Source: Balanoglossus misakiensis
Lineage: Eukaryota > Hemichordata
Direction of reading: 5' to 3'
NCBI GenBank assembly: GCA_040954595.2
Contig: CM082585.2
Span: forward strand, 5,642,001 to 5,706,000
DNA length: 64,000 bases
The translations under genes and the position numbers were made by a program. Positions 63,153 to 64,000 of this stretch are shown here, one piece after another. Under the pieces are notes generated by a model. It made no database searches, was not told the DNA's origin, and was given only the letters and a program-made list of their open reading frames with translations. Numbering within the stretch: position 1 is the stretch's first letter; each line of letters starts with the position of its first letter.

Positions 63153-64000
63153 TTTTACGGTGGCGTGGGGAGTACTTTGTTGCCTCTTTCCCGGCTGAGA
63201 TGTCGCGGTGCCGTGAAGGCAGTTGAGAAGTGACAATACCAGCGGAGGAAACAACAACGGCGATTCGCGGCTTCGCTCTGCCGGTTCTTAATCAGATGTA
63301 CGATCAACGTTGGGGGTGTTTTGCGCCGTTTGCACGAGCCAGTTTATGTTAAGTGTTTGTTTTCTGCGCAAGACCGGAAACTGCTAATTTCACTCTCTAG
63401 AGGCGAGTCATGCCAGTAGCGCATCCTCACGAGCAGTGATCATCTTCTGCGGACAATTTCCTATAAAATAAGACGTTCATCCGTATTTTTCTTAGGAAAC
63501 AACAATTTTCAAAAAGTTATACACTGGACAGGACACCACATAATAATAATCAAAACTGAATGTAAGTACATGTAGTCTACCCTGCATTGAAATGGCGACA
63601 GATTCTCAGTGTGTTTGGTTGCAGTTTAAATAATCACAATGGAGAATAATTTAATTGTTCTTGGTACAGAATTTTCGAATCATGACAGCATATTTCACTG
63701 AAAGAATAGACTGCGATTTGCAATTAGCGCTTTTGTATTTTGGCCAACTATGTGAATTTATTTATTTAACGAAAGAAACTTTTGTAAAACTGTATCAGCA
63801 AACTCCTTATATTGAAAAATGACTGGATTATTTGCATGTTGTAGTATCAAGAACGGGTACAATAGATTTAAGAAATGCTAATTATTTCCGGAGCATCGAA
63901 CCACAATTCAAACAACGTGCACAAATATACATTCTAAAATGTGCATTCATTGGCCTTTTCGTTAATGTACTGACCAGAACAATCAGCCTCCGTGTTTACC
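63153..64000. other. 5' flank of the DOK-like gene
   Basis: It probably holds the 5' UTR and promoter. The first about 300 bases are GC-richer, and no TATA box or other gene is recognised. Confidence 0.4.

Overview
The window is nuclear DNA of an animal, most likely a marine invertebrate. Coding sequence is cut into short exons by AT-rich introns with GT-AG ends, and the gene content is metazoan (retinoblastoma, a ciliary CFAP97-domain protein, an iodothyronine-deiodinase-like selenoprotein, PLAT-domain proteins, a DOK-type adaptor). Tetranucleotide microsatellites, poly-G runs and many small inverted-repeat elements are scattered through it. I cannot name the phylum or species from sequence alone. 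No bacterial operons, tRNA, rRNA or CRISPR arrays were seen.

Layout. (1) 134-10108, plus strand: the 3' eighteen coding exons of an RB1 orthologue, from the end of the RbN domain to the C terminus; the 5' part lies before the window. (2) 15479-22005, minus strand: a complete five-exon CFAP97D2-like gene, converging tail-to-tail on RB1, with a cluster of five CArG boxes just past its stop and perfect or near-perfect RFX X-boxes in its long second intron. (3) 22006-26864: mostly non-coding, with repeats and a hammerhead-like core. (4) 26865-29953, plus strand: a two-exon, GC-rich gene for a tryptophanase/tyrosine phenol-lyase-family enzyme, a bacterial-type enzyme that is unexpected in an animal. 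Three diagnostic active-site positions are of the tryptophan indole-lyase type. (5) 34832-36492, plus strand: a deiodinase-like selenoprotein read through an in-frame TGA (35600-35602), with a SECIS-like hairpin in its 3' UTR. (6) 38279-42688, 44560-47675 and 49988-53381, all minus strand: a tandem array of three paralogous short PLAT-domain genes with two, two and one PLAT domains, matching intron phases and mostly acidic C-terminal tails. (7) 55426-63152, minus strand: a six-exon PH-PTB adaptor of the DOK/IRS type whose C-terminal exon carries an array of RKIST motifs encoded by a 33-bp minisatellite.

The genes do not form one pathway. RB1 is cell-cycle control, CFAP97D2 is axonemal, the PLAT array may be membrane- or cilium-associated, and the DOK-like protein belongs to tyrosine-kinase signalling. 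The tryptophanase and deiodinase are adjacent and co-oriented, and both act on aromatic amino acids or their derivatives; any functional link is speculation. The points most worth following up are the intron-bearing animal tryptophanase, the Sec-containing deiodinase with its SECIS, the PLAT array, and the density of fold-back elements with recognisable target-site duplications.
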